Positions 22,882-33,835 of a DNA stretch of 64,000 bases are shown one piece after another; position 1 is the first letter of the stretch, and every line of letters begins with the position of its first letter. A model generated the notes under the pieces. It did not search any database, was not told the origin of the DNA, and saw only the letters and a list, made by a program, of their open reading frames with translations. Origin of the DNA: Plantago major (lineage: Eukaryota > Streptophyta > Magnoliopsida > Lamiales > Plantaginaceae). A program made the translations under genes and the position numbers. The stretch is from assembly GCA_026545765.1 (NCBI GenBank), contig CM048844.1, positions 68,652,035-68,716,034 on the forward strand, in the 5' to 3' direction.

Positions 22882-23869
22882 AGAATCATTAGAGGTTAGT
22901 GTATATATTTGTATCTTCCGTTGATAATATGATCAGTGTAACTTTTTGTATTTGTTTAGTAATCAGATAATGAATGTTGTATGAAGTGTATTCATGTAGA
23001 GTTATGAATCTCACTAAGTTTTGCACTTGTCAAAACTGGTGGAAAATTTTGTAGGAAACTTTTGGAGGGAATGTAACTTTTTTTGGTATTGTTGGAGGGA
23101 AATTCAGAAAGCATGTAAAATCCCGAAAATTTTATTGAACCGTCGATTTGAATATAATTTGGAGAAGGGAAATTATTTGGACTTAATTTGATTTACGAGA
23201 TTTTATAGATAAATATTTTACGGATCAATAAATGAAGATGGAGTACTATGATTTAATTGTACGTGAACTGGAGTAAAGACCAAGTTGTGTAAAGTCCAAG
23301 TTGGGACCAGGATGTGCTCAACAAGCAAACCCTAAGTTAAAACCCTAGTCTTCTTCTTCCTCCTCTCTACACTTCCTTAGGCAACCTCCAAATCCACCAA
23401 GCTCCGCCCGTTTATCCCTCCTCCACGCCACCGATCTTCCTTATTCCTTCCGATGCGAATGAAATCGAGTAGTGTTGTGATTATCGAACTGAGATTGGTG
23501 TGTATCGCGACATGGAAACAAGAGGACGAATTCGCGATTCGATTTGGACTGATTCATGTTGTTTTGGGACTGTTACTCATCGATTTGAATGGAGGGATTG
23601 ATGGTTATTCGATTGCTGTAACCTTGGCCTTGATTCGGAGTCGATTGGTTCGATTCAGGAAGTTTTGGATTGTAGCAGGGACTAGTTTGAGGTTTTCTGA
23701 AAGTTAATTAAAACCCTTGCTTTTGGGAATTTGAAGGAGCTAGGGACCTCCTATGAAATTTGACGAGTTTTAGCTTATTCCACTTTAGCCCCAGATCCGT
23801 AGGATGCCTATTTTGCCCCTGAGATCGCACCAATTCACAGAAGCTGCCATCACTAAGTTATAATTAGTT

Positions 23870-23945
23870 TTCTGCAGCTCAGTTGGTTGGCTATGGTGAT
23901 GCCTTGCAGGAGGTTGACGGTTCAAGCCTTGGTGGAGACAGTTTT
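23870..23945 (+). repeat. tRNA-related SINE-like segment
   Basis: GCAGCTCAGTTGGTTGGC resembles a tRNA A box, and about 37 bp further on GACGGTTCAAGCC resembles a B box, the pol III promoter layout of plant SINEs. It does not fold as a full tRNA. The 3' end and TSD are not visible, and it may instead be part of the LTR. Confidence 0.45.
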
Positions 23946-24215
23946 TGTATCTTTTTATTTCCAGCCCTATTTGTGTCTAGAAAATTACTGTTTTGCCCTT
24001 GTTACCCTATTTCCTCAATATCGACCTATAAAACTGTAGTAGAGGCAAGATGGAGTTTGTGATTGGTTCTTTGGATGAATCGTGGCTTAAGTTAACTTTT
24101 GGAGATTCGATGTGCAAGCTATTGGAGTATGTTGCGATTATGTAAGATTGACTGGATTCGTATCAACCTTGAGGTAAGGGGAACTCTTGATACTTTTGCT
24201 TCTATTTTATTGTTA

Positions 24216-24218
<3 letters not shown>

Positions 24219-24306
<88 letters not shown>
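24219..24306. repeat. Compound (GT)n(AT)n microsatellite
   Basis: About 50 bp of GT repeat directly followed by about 38 bp of TA repeat. It produces an artificial ORF with Val-Cys and Ile-Tyr runs. Confidence 0.97.
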
Positions 24307-24311
<5 letters not shown>

Positions 24312-24685
24312 TTGGGTAATAATGAAATTTTTATAAACTTAAGAGGTGTTGATTTGAATTTGTAATAAATAATGGGGTTATTTGTAATTTACTTTTGTAA
24401 AAACAAATTATCAAAGTAAAGAAAAAAAAGTGAATTACTCTCCACATCATCATTATTAGCATGCCGCATATGATATGTGAATTGACTTTTGGACTATCAC
24501 ATTATTGATTTCTTGACATCTGGCTTGATGTGTTATTGATGCAATGTTAGGACCACGATGAGTTAGGGTGTTTCAATTTTTAAGAGATAGGTATATCTTA
24601 ATTTCAAATTTTGCTCCTCCCACATTTTCTTTTCTATTTTGTAATTTTACGGATAGTCCAAATATACAACTAGACTGTATATTTT

Positions 24686-24939
24686 TACTCCATCCATCAC
24701 ACAGAACTTTATACATTTGTCATTTTTAGTCATCCCATAGAACTTTATACATTAACAAAAAAGAAAACTATCTCACACCCAATAAATAATAAACAATCTC
24801 AACTTTACACACAAATTATAATTTTTGCCACTAAAAGTACACTTTTTCCACATTTTATATATTATATATATACTTTAACTTTTTGCATAAAACTGCACGC
24901 TAAACCTAATGAATGAAGTTATTCAGGACGGAGGGAGTA
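24686..24939. mobile_element. Stowaway-type MITE
   Basis: Starts TACTCCATCCATCACACAG and ends CAGGACGGAGGGAGTA, about 254 bp. It contains ACTTTATACATT repeated twice and the CTCAACTTTACACACAA core shared with the decayed copy at 6269-6470. Confidence 0.85.
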
Positions 24940-25104
24940 GTTAAAATGTACAGTTTCATCTGGGACTATTGCATTTTATATGGATAATAATAATACAGTA
25001 AACTCCATATAGTGTACTGGATATTAAAACTGTATGTATTAGAGTTCAATAATACAGTTTTGTATTCATAATACAAAACTGAATCGATATAATGAATGCG
25101 CCTT

Positions 25105-25546
25105 CTTCTTGCTGGAGGTGGTGGTTGTGGATGTCGGACAGGTGGAATGTGTTGCTGTGCTGATCTGGAGTGAGACACCCTCGACTGATAGGTATTGTGG
25201 ATCTGGAGCTATGGTGCGGATCTGGTGTTGGTGGTGGTGGGATCTGTGGTGGGTGAGGTGGAGCTGTGGTGAGGGTGGCTGGAGTGGTGGATAGTGGTTT
25301 TGAGGTGGGTGGTGGACGGTGGTGGGGCGGTGAATGAGAGGTAGAGGTGGGTGGTGAGGGTGGTTGGAGTGGAGCTGGTTGCAACCAGGATGGTAGGTGA
25401 GGGTGGTTGGAGTGGTGGTGATGGACGGTGGATGGGAGGTAGAGGTGGGTGGTTGGTGAGGGTGGCTGGAGTGGTGGTATGGAGGTGGGTGGTGAACGGT
25501 GGAAGGGTGGTGGGGCAGTTGATGGGCGTTTGGTGGTGGTGTGGAT
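25105..25546. repeat. G/T-rich strand-asymmetric minisatellite
   Basis: About 440 bp whose plus strand is almost only G and T with few A, built of degenerate units such as GGGTGGTGAGGGTGGTTGGA. Many GGTGG and GGGTGG blocks could form G-quadruplexes. Long Pro/Thr/His-rich ORFs on the minus strand are by-products of this composition. Confidence 0.85.
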
Positions 25547-26239
25547 GGTTTATTTGATGATAATGGTTTCCCACTCGTCCACCTTTACCAAAATTTTGAG
25601 AATTGTTCTTTTTTATTTTTCTATTTTTCTAACATTTTAACATTAATCATAGTTATAGTCTAGTCATATTTTTAAATTAATTTATCTGAAAAATTTGGAT
25701 GAAACATCAGATCCCGTCACAAAAATTAAGTTTAACACGTATTTTCATATAATAAAATAATTTACATAATTGCAAAAATATGATAAATAAAAGGGAGAAA
25801 ATCGTATCTAACTTGACTCAGATTTTACATCTTAAATTAAAAAGTTGAACATGTATGCACTAGATTAAAATTGAATAAGTAAAATAAATTGACTCCTGAA
25901 CTCCGCTTGTTGATGCCACTCAAAAATCTTCTTCATATTTAACAGAAAATGGTTCACCTTTTTGGAACAATTGAGGCTTTCATTCTCAAAATAAAATTCT
26001 AGGTTGACGTAGGTTGATTTTGAAGATTCAATTTGGAAATGGAATTTTGTGATGGGGTCTTATGTTTATTCCAAAATTTGTAGATAAATTAATTTAAAAA
26101 CATGACTACACTCTAACTATGTTTAAGGTAAAAATGTTGAAAAAAAATAAGAAAATAGAAAAAAGAATTAAATGAGTTGACACTTGTCAAATTTTGGAAA
26201 AGGTGGACTAGTGGGAAACCCCCTAGCATCAAAGAAACC
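25547..26239. mobile_element. Long inverted-repeat element, about 690 bp
   Basis: The left arm 25547-25725 (GTTTCCCACTCGTCCACCTT, TAGTCATATTTTTAAATTAA) is inverted at 26035-26239 (AAAGGTGGACTAGTGGGAAA). The arms match over roughly 170-190 bp with mismatches, and the spacer is about 310 bp without an ORF. It is a fold-back or MULE-type MITE; no TSD is clear. Confidence 0.65.
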
Positions 26240-26740
26240 GGCCTGAATTGCTCCCTCGATTTTAGTGCTATACCGCATCATGAGAAAGACTCAATGATGT
26301 GTTTAAATTATTCCATGTTAGAATATTCTATATCACTTGCAAATAATATATAAGTTGGATAACAAGGGATGATTACTTCATTGGAAATGCATGATTACAA
26401 TTGTAAAGGTGTAATGGTCATATGCTTGATTAGGCTATAAATATCTCTACCCGTTCTTGAAACTCATTCGTACTGGATTATAATTGGCATTTATGCAGTG
26501 TGAATTTTGGAACCACTATGAAAGCTGAGACGACGGATTATTGTACTACGTAATTTATTGTCGCAATTTATTTGAAATCATCGATTAATTATAGGGTTGA
26601 TATTAGCACAAACTTTTATGAAACTTTGATTAATATATATCACATATTAAACTAAAAACATCACATGTTAAACATTTGGATTTGATAAAATGAGTGTATG
26701 TTAAATCATTATATTTGTAGTTGGACCATAGACTTAACCT
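26240..26740. other. AT-rich intergenic sequence
   Basis: No gene, RNA or repeat recognised. Confidence 0.4.
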
Positions 26741-26749
26741 TAATTTAGG

Positions 26750-27626
26750 TGGGTTAAATGCAAAATACCCCATAAGTTATTGTAAATGTGCGCGAAACCC
26801 CACTGAGTTAACAAATTAGTACCGAACCCCCCTGAGTTATTAAAAAATGTGCGCGAAACCACCATGAGTTAATAAATTAGTCCCTGAGTTATGAAAAATG
26901 TGCGCGAAACCCCCTGAGTTATTAAAACATGTGCGTGGAACCCTTCAGCCTTTTTTTTTACGGCGTGCTCATATTAGGTGCGACAATGAATGTTCTTTTA
27001 GGTTTACTCCAAATTAACGCGACTAGGTGGACTGGACATTCATAATTTAAGTTTATTATCTTTTGCCCTCACTTTTTTCCGTTTACACTAATAATGAATT
27101 GGTATATGTTGTTGTTGTGTAATGACAATCTTAATTAGTGTTATCTATGGTTGTTATTTATATATTTCAGTACTATATAACCAGTAATGTGTGATCGATT
27201 TTTGTTGTTCATTTAACCAGGAAAAAAAGCAGAGTTTTACTATTTTTAATAGCTCAAATTTAAGTCATTTTAATATTTTTGAAAATTTGGACTAACGAAT
27301 CAAACTGCACACAATACGAATTCATTATGTATATTTAATATTTATGTAAAAGGGGTATTGCAATGACTTTATAAGAATTACATGGGATTTTGCGCATATT
27401 TTTAATAACTATGGTCTTTTTTTTTTGCATTGATTTGGTGTAAGATAACATAAACAAACATCTATAGTCGCACCTAATGAGAGTGTACCTCATACACTTT
27501 AAAAATAAAGGGTGGGGGGTTTTGTGCCCATTTTTAATAATCAAGGGGGTGTTGGTACTAATTTGTTAACTCAGAGGGGTTTCACACACATTATTAATAA
27601 CTCAGAGGGTGTTATGCATTTAACTC
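26750..27626. mobile_element. MULE-type non-autonomous element with internally repeated arms
   Basis: Ends GGGTTAAATGCAAAATACCC and GGGTGTTATGCATTTAACTC are inverted. Flanking nonamers TAATTTAGG (26741-26749) and TATTTTAGG (27627-27635) agree at 8 of 9, the MULE TSD length. The left arm holds several units of about 45 bp around CCTGAGTTATTAAAA and TGTGCGCGAAACC. No transposase is present. Position 27590/27591 in its right arm is the point where the 301-bp duplication begins. Confidence 0.7.
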
Positions 27627-27891
27627 TATTTTAGGTAAGCATGTTAAACATAAAACATTATGACATAAGTTGTAATATCCATGCATTATGTGCATGTCTA
27701 TTACAAGATTACCAAATTTAATATTTATATTGATAAACATGTCATGATAATCTTGAGATAAAATGAGACAATCAGAAATAAGAATTTACTGACAATTTTT
27801 TTCTTTTTAAATCGGCTAAAAATTTATTAAAGCTTACAAAAAGTTTAAACGAGCATAATAAATGTTAGAAACAAAAATTTATTGACAATTG
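27591..27891. repeat. 301-bp perfect direct repeat, copy 1
   Basis: Identical base for base to 32391-32691, with a constant offset of 4800 bp. It begins TTATTAATAACTCAGAGGG and ends TTATTGACAATTG. It includes the last 36 bp of the MULE-type element above, its right TSD and about 256 bp of flank. Confidence 0.98.
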
Positions 27892-28049
27892 AATCAGACA
27901 TGACTTTTGGTGAATTGATTGTCATGTTTGGTGGTGACTTTAGACAAATCTTACAAGTTCTGCCAATGTTGGTAGGCAGTACATATATAGTTCAAGCACC
28001 CCCTTACTCATCGAGAAGATTTTGGAATTCATTTTGTGTTTTAAATTAA
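27891..28049 (+). pseudogene. Helitron PIF1-like helicase fragment
   Basis: The frame reads MTFGELIVMFGGDFRQILQV, then APPYSSRRFWNSF to a stop. GGDFRQ is the Walker B/motif II core of the Helitron PIF1-like helicase (consensus VVLGGDFRQVLPV). Only about 52 residues are left; no Walker A or Rep motif is in the window. Its left edge coincides with the end of the 301-bp repeat. Confidence 0.7.
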
Positions 28050-28379
28050 CTAATAACATCCGATTCCAGCTCTGAGGGCATTTGTATTCATTACACCGCT
28101 AATAAAATTTTATATTTTAAAATTTCTGGTAGCTTGGGTGACGTGGCATCCAGAGATTCATTTTGTCATCCTTTAACTGTTCACTTGAACCAACTTAAGG
28201 AAAAAAATGTTTTAATAAAATACAAAACATGTCACTCCTAAAATTAATAAATCTGGATATGAAATTTAAAAGAAAAGAGAATTGAAAAATAGTAAAAAAT
28301 AACAAAAAAAAGTTACAAATATTTACAAATGTTCATTTCATTTTTCTTGAAAAAAAATTAAGTTCCTTGAAAGTTTGGC

Positions 28380-28556
28380 AGGAAGCATAAATCGGAGCTT
28401 CATATCATTATATTGAAGCTCCATGTTGGAGCTTTTCGTGGAAGCTCCGACCTAGAGCTTCCACAGGAAACTCCAGATCTTAACTTCCACGGGCAACTCC
28501 CAACCAGCTCCCCCTCGAAGCACCGCCAGAGTTTCTATGGAAGCTCCTTCCAGGGA
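28380..28556. repeat. GGAGCTTCC-rich palindromic cluster (repeated at 29925-30115)
   Basis: Repeated GGAGCTTCC, GGAAGCTCC and related words, each nearly self-complementary, in a GC-richer island. The second copy is in the downstream module. Confidence 0.6.
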
Positions 28557-28656
28557 AGTAAAAGAAAAGAAAATTGAATTATATATATATATATTTAAAA
28601 AAGACTATAAAATAAAGAATGGATTTATCAAAAAAAATGATAATTTTTATAAAATT

Positions 28657-28735
28657 TTGTTGGTTTGGTTGTCATGTTTGGTGGCAACTTTAGAAGAATT
28701 TCTAAAACATCATGGAGTTGATGTTGTGTACTAAA
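28657..28735 (+). pseudogene. Second helicase motif II remnant
   Basis: In one frame this reads VVMFGGNFRRISKTSWS then stop, clearly related to VMFGGDFRQI at 27918 with Asp changed to Asn. It belongs to the duplicated module that recurs at 30711. Confidence 0.5.
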
Positions 28736-28779
28736 ATTGAGTGATGAGCCTATAGATCTGAGTACTTTCGTATTTATTA

Positions 28780-29500
28780 TACTCAGAACTTGAGAACTCT
28801 ATTAGAAAAGTATACCGCACTATATATATGGAACTACTCTATTAGAAGGTTAAACAAACTCTAATAAAGATTTAACTACAATTTTAAAGCAGTATCTAAA
28901 GAGTAAACCACACAATATGAGAAAAAAATACTAGAAAAAATGGATACTTCCAACCTAGAGACTCAATTCGAAGAGTAAACCAACTATAAAAATGAGATAA
29001 TATCAATTTGAATAGTAAATTCAACTCCAATAACGTAATAATTAAGACTTGAATACTCAATTTGAAGAGCAAACCAACAGTAAGAATGTGATCATTACAA
29101 ATTGAATACTTTATTGAAAGGCTGAACCCCTATTTTTTGAAACATAATTTAAGAATAGTATAGTTGCAACTTCAGAATTCAATTCAAAGCTAAATGAATA
29201 TAGAAATGTGATAAATCCGACTTAAGAACTCAATTAGGAGTGAAAACTACACTATTTGGGAAAGTAATAGAGAATTAGATAATTCCGAGTTAAAGGCCCC
29301 TTTCAATTGGTAAACCAATTATAAGAATGTGACATTTCAAATATGGAGATTCAGTCTCATGGTAAACCAACTCTAAGAATTAGACATCTGCAACTTCAGA
29401 ACTTCATTCCAAGGATAGACCAACTCTAAGTGAGGTAATGCAAAAAGGAAAACAAAGTTAGATGGGGAACTTAACTCTAAATGGGACAAGGGCCAACTTA
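28780..29500. repeat. About 50-bp degenerate minisatellite of the Helitron, block 1
   Basis: Units follow the pattern ACTTGAGAACTCAATT, GAAGGGTAAACCAACTCTAA, GAATGTGATAATT, drifting in sequence. Such tandem arrays near the 3' end are common in plant Helitrons. Confidence 0.75.
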
Positions 29501-30710
29501 TGACTATATGTATATTCAAAGGACAAACTAACTATAACAACAATATAATTAAAAGCACCCCGTTACTCATCGAGAAGATTGTGGAATTCATGTTGTGTTT
29601 TGACGCTTCCAGCTCTGAGCGCATTTGTATTCATTACACCGTTAATAAAATTTTATATTTTAAATTTTCTGGTGGCTTGGGTGACGTGGCAGCCAGAGAT
29701 TCATTTTGTCATCCTTTAACTGTTGACTTGGACCAACTTAAGGAAAAAAATATTTTAATAAAATACAAAGAACATGTCTCTCCTAAAATAAATATGGATA
29801 TGAAATCTAAAAGAAAAGAAAATTGAAAATTAGTAAAAAAAATAACAAAAAAAATAAGTTACAAATATTTACAAATCCTCATTTCATTTTTCTTGAAAAA
29901 AAAAATTAAGTTCCATGGAAGCTTGGCAGGAAGCATAAATCGGAGCTTCCTACCATTATATTGAAGGTCCATGCTGGAACTTTCGTTGGAAGCTCCAACC
30001 TAGAGCTTCCATGTGGAACTCCAGATCTGAGCTTCCACTTCCATGGGCAACTCCCAACCAGCTCCCCCTTAAAGCTCCGCCGGAGTTTCTACGGAAGCTC
30101 CTTCCAGGGAAGTAAAAGAAAAGAAAATTGAAATATATATTTTTTGTAAAAGACTATAAAATAAAGAATGGATTTATAAAAAAATGATAATTTTTATAAA
30201 ATTATCTCTTATTTTCAATAAATTCAAATCATTTTGTACATCATCTTGACACGTGTAAAAAAGGAATTAATCTAAATTAGTGGGACATCCCAAAAATGAA
30301 TATGTACATTTTTTACCGGGGGCGGGGCTAGGTTTTAAGCTAGAGTACTTTTATTTATCTTTTGTTACTATTTATCTAAAAGTCACTCATTCCCACTCAT
30401 AGAGTTATCAGGTGAGGAAAAATGTTGCCATTAGTGTTGAACCTGTTTCGAGGTTGGTCGATACACTATTGCTTGTCTACTTTTGCATGTGGGATGTACT
30501 ACTCATTCAAAATTTAGCATTTTAATTGACGAGACCACCACATGTTGCAGGTTCATTCCACAGAGTGATCCTGCAGGTGTATCGAATAATACAAGGCTAA
30601 CTATATAAGGTGAAATTCCCATGGTTAATAAATTTACTTTGAGGCACTTTAGTGTAGTCTTCCCGACATTACGAGAGTCACTAATGGTCGAGAATCTGAC
30701 AAGTCTTTTG

Positions 30711-30790
30711 TTGGTTTGGTTGTCATGTTTGGTGGAAACTTTAGAAGAATTTCTAAAACATTATGGAGTTGATGTTGTGTACTAAAATTG
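30711..30790 (+). pseudogene. Third helicase motif II remnant
   Basis: VVMFGGNFRRISKT again, preceded by the same TTGTTGGTTTGG as the copy at 28657. Together the three copies show repeated duplication of a helicase piece inside the Helitron. Confidence 0.5.
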
Positions 30791-30834
30791 AGTGATGAAC
30801 CTATAGATCTGAGCAATTTCGTATTTATTATACT

Positions 30835-32250
30835 CAGAACTTGAGAACTCTATTAGAAAAGTATACCGCACTATATGGAACTGCTCTAAGGGTGTGATAA
30901 TTCCATTTGAGAACTCAATTAGAAGGTTAAACAAACTCTAATAAAGATATAACTTCAATTTTAAAGCTGTATCTAAAGAGTAAACCACACTATATGAGAA
31001 AAAATACTATAAGAAATGGATACTTCCAACTTAGAGACTCAATTCGAAGATTTAAACCAACTATAAAAATGAGATAATTTCAATTTAAATAGTAAATTCA
31101 ACTCTAATAACGTAATAATTAAGACTTGAATACTCAATTTGAATAGCAAACCAACAGTAAGAATGTGATCATTACAAATTGAATACTTTATTGAAAGGTT
31201 GAACCCCAATTTTTCGAAACATAATTTAAGAATAGTATAGTTGCAACTGGAGAATTCAATTCAAAGCTAAATGAATGTAGAAATGTGATAAATCGGACTT
31301 AAGAACTCATTTAAGAGTGAAAACTACACTATTTGGGAAAGTAATATGAGAATTAGATAATTCCGAGTTAAAGCCTCCTTTCAATTGGGAAACCAATTAT
31401 AAGAATGTGACATTTCAAATATGGAGATTCAGTATCATGGTAAACCAACTCTAAGAATTACCTGCAACTCGAGAACTCCATTCGAATGATAAACTAACTC
31501 TAAGTGAGGTAATGCAAAAAAGGGAAACAAAGTTTGATGGGGGTACTTAACTCTATATGGAACAAGGCCAACTTATCTATGACTATATTCAAAGGACAAA
31601 CTGACTATACCAACAATATAATTAATTAAAACTTTAAAACTATATTAAAAGAGTAATCCACACTTTATTTGAAAATACTCCAAGGGTAAGATAATTCAAA
31701 TTTACGAACTAAAGTCGAAGGGTAAATTAAGTCTAAAAGTGAAATAACTCAACTTGGGAACTCAATTCGAATGGTAAAATCAACTATTGGAATGATATAG
31801 TTTCAATTTGGGAATCCAATTCGATGGATAATTTGAACTCCAAGAATGAGATAGTTCCATCTTAGGAAATCAATTCGAACACAAGCGAACTCTAATAATG
31901 AGATAATTACAACTTGAGAACTTTGTTCAAAGAGTAAAGCACAATATATGAAAAAATAAACTAAGAATTGGGTACGTAATTCCAACTTGACAACTCAATT
32001 CAATTATAAACCAACTTTAAGAACGTGATAATTACAACTTGGGAACATTATTCAAGAGAAGAGTACGGTTTATGGAAAAAATACTCTAAGAAAGTAAAAA
32101 TTTCAAACTCTGGAACTTAATTAGAGGGGGTAAACCAACTCTAATAATATAATAATTGCAACTTCGGAATTAAATTCAATGGGTAAAATCAACTTTAAAA
32201 ATGATATAATTTAAACTTGAAAACTCACTTTAAAGGCCAAACCACAGTCC
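30835..32250. repeat. About 50-bp degenerate minisatellite of the Helitron, block 2
   Basis: Same unit type as block 1 and roughly 25 units long. The first two thirds are a duplicate of block 1; the rest, to 32250, runs on towards the Helitron end. Confidence 0.75.
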
Positions 32251-32362
32251 CCATGACTAATATCTTTAGAATGAGTCGTTTAAAAATCTTTGGGGAGACA
32301 TTATTTTTTTCTTTATCAAATTATACTATCTTTCATTTGTTTAATATTAAAAGAAAATTATA

Positions 32363-32390
32363 CCGTGGCATCGCCACGGGTTAATACTAG
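32363..32390 (+). other. Helitron 3' terminal hairpin and CTAG end
   Basis: CCGTGGC, a 3-nt loop and GCCACGG form the hairpin; TTAATACTAG follows and a T comes next, matching the A/T insertion rule of Helitrons. Confidence 0.85.
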
Positions 32391-32691
32391 TTATTAATAA
32401 CTCAGAGGGTGTTATGCATTTAACTCTATTTTAGGTAAGCATGTTAAACATAAAACATTATGACATAAGTTGTAATATCCATGCATTATGTGCATGTCTA
32501 TTACAAGATTACCAAATTTAATATTTATATTGATAAACATGTCATGATAATCTTGAGATAAAATGAGACAATCAGAAATAAGAATTTACTGACAATTTTT
32601 TTCTTTTTAAATCGGCTAAAAATTTATTAAAGCTTACAAAAAGTTTAAACGAGCATAATAAATGTTAGAAACAAAAATTTATTGACAATTG
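32391..32691. repeat. 301-bp perfect direct repeat, copy 2
   Basis: Identical to 27591-27891. It starts exactly at the host T after the Helitron CTAG end and continues into GTAAAACTATG, which differs from the sequence after copy 1. Confidence 0.98.
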
Positions 32692-32904
32692 TAAAACTAT
32701 GTAAAGTGCTAGTACTAGACAGAAACGAGATATGGAATCCACAAAGACATGCATGGTCGACTTAAACAATTTATTGAAGACTTCAATTATATTTAATTGT
32801 AAAACTATGTCAAGTGCTAGTACTAGACAGAAACGAGATATGGAATCCACAAAGACATGCATGGTCGACTTAAACAATTTATTGAAGACTTCAATTATAT
32901 TTAG
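32689..32904. repeat. 108-bp tandem duplication
   Basis: Two copies, starting at 32689 and 32797, with TTGTAAAACTATG and AGACATGCATGGTCGACTTA. They differ at one noticeable base (GTAAAGTGC versus GTCAAGTGC). Confidence 0.95.
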
Positions 32905-33184
32905 GATTTTCTATCGCATCAGCTTGATAATCAGTGGATGGAAAATATGAAAAATTGAACGCCATCCAAGTTGGACATCACAATATCTAAGTTAATAAAG
33001 TGTTCATGGTCCACAAATTGTGGGGTTCGAATTGATATAATCATAACAACCGCATATATATTTTCAATCATTTGAAAATGACAATTTGTTTCCATTTTAG
33101 TCCGCTACACTATCTCTAATGTATTTCCTTATTTCGTAAGTTATGACTAAATCCTGTTTAATGAGTTTCACCAATATAACATTA
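32905..33184. other. AT-rich intergenic sequence
   Basis: No gene or repeat recognised. Confidence 0.4.
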
Positions 33185-33835
33185 TAAATTTTACTTTGTG
33201 ATATGTACCAATAAGTCCGACCTCCACACTGCCGGATTAAGGCAACTTCAGTTCGTCTATTCAGGATCCGAGGTCACCATAGCCATGGTCCGACTCCCAG
33301 TCACTACCTTAAAAGTCAAGAAAACTAAAAAAGGCTTACGTGATGGGCATGTCTGACCCCATCACCGTCCGAGGTAGACTTCACACCAATCTCTATGTTA
33401 CTACCAAGAGAACTAAGTCCGACCTCCATGAATCCGATCTCTATGTTCCAGTGGGCCATCTTTGAACACGTCATTGATATTGGCGTGACCTACACAGGCC
33501 ATCAATCTCCGAGATCACGTGTCATTATTTCTCTAGGCCGACCAATCTCTGGCGTGTCCCCTGGAGCTTATCACTATAAATAGGAGGCATTTAATCCTCA
33601 TAATTAAAGAACTACTTGTGATATTCCACTACAGGTTTAGAGGTCAAATTAAAACGATCATTTACTAAACTAGTTGAATCTTAGTCTAGTTTATCATAGA
33701 CAAACTGACCCAAAAGGGTCTAACCCCTTCCTCTTTTACTACAGGTGAATACCCAATTTCAAGCCTGACGAACCACTATCCTTGTCGGACCTACATTGTT
33801 GTTGAAGGAATTTTGACGAACTAAATCACTACACC
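33185..33835 (+). mobile_element. LTR-like fragment with promoter-like TATA word
   Basis: A GC-richer segment with repeated TCCGACCTCC words, CACTATAAATAGGAGGC near 33573 and two CTACAGGT words downstream. Composition and layout resemble the gypsy LTRs elsewhere in the window. TG...CA ends and a TSD could not be fixed, so the borders are approximate. Confidence 0.45.

Larger units (their letters stand above)
23114..24575 (+). mobile_element. Solo or isolated gypsy-type LTR (Tekay/Del-like ends)
   Basis: Starts TGTAAAATCCCGAAAATTTT and ends GAGTTAGGGTGTTTCA, both resembling plant chromovirus Tekay/Del LTRs, whose start is TGTAACACCCCGAAA. Length is 1462 bp. Flanking pentamers (AAGCA and ATTTT) do not match, so it may be truncated or recombined. 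A 255-nt ORF at 23453-23707 lies inside the LTR and has no recognisable domain. Confidence 0.6.
27995..31580. repeat. Large tandem duplication of Helitron modules
   Basis: Sequence from about 27995-28735 recurs at 29553-30240 (TACTCATCGAGAAGAT, TTGTATTCATTACACCG, GGGTGACGTGGCA, GGAGCTTCC-rich block), and 28657-29500 recurs at 30711-31570 (TGATGTTGTGTACTAAAATT). Copy 2 has about 480 bp extra between 30220 and 30700. Similarity is high but imperfect, so this duplication is older than the 301-bp repeat. Confidence 0.8.
27892..32390 (+). mobile_element. Helitron-derived block with a canonical 3' terminus, 4.5 kb
   Basis: The 3' end has a 7-bp GC-rich hairpin (32363-32379) and, 11 nt later, CTAG followed by a host T, as expected for Helitrons. 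The 5' side has no Helitron TC start: it begins inside helicase-like sequence. The interior holds three helicase-motif remnants, duplicated modules and a long minisatellite. It is a truncated and rearranged Helitron, unable to encode Rep/helicase. Confidence 0.75.

Noticed and set aside
23453..23707. 84-codon ORF in the Tekay-like LTR
   Set aside because: LTRs of this family are non-coding, and no domain is visible.
23870..23945. A tRNA gene
   Set aside because: A- and B-box-like words are present, but no acceptor stem or anticodon arm can be paired.
24099..24365. 88-codon ORF with Val-Cys and Ile-Tyr runs
   Set aside because: Produced by the (GT)n(AT)n microsatellite.
25046..25574. Pro/Thr/His-rich ORFs on the minus strand
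   Set aside because: They are the complement of a G/T minisatellite. No domain, and frames stay open only because of the repeat composition.
32665..32950. Paired ORFs with an internally repeated sequence
   Set aside because: Explained by the 108-bp tandem duplication, whose length is a multiple of three; no domain.
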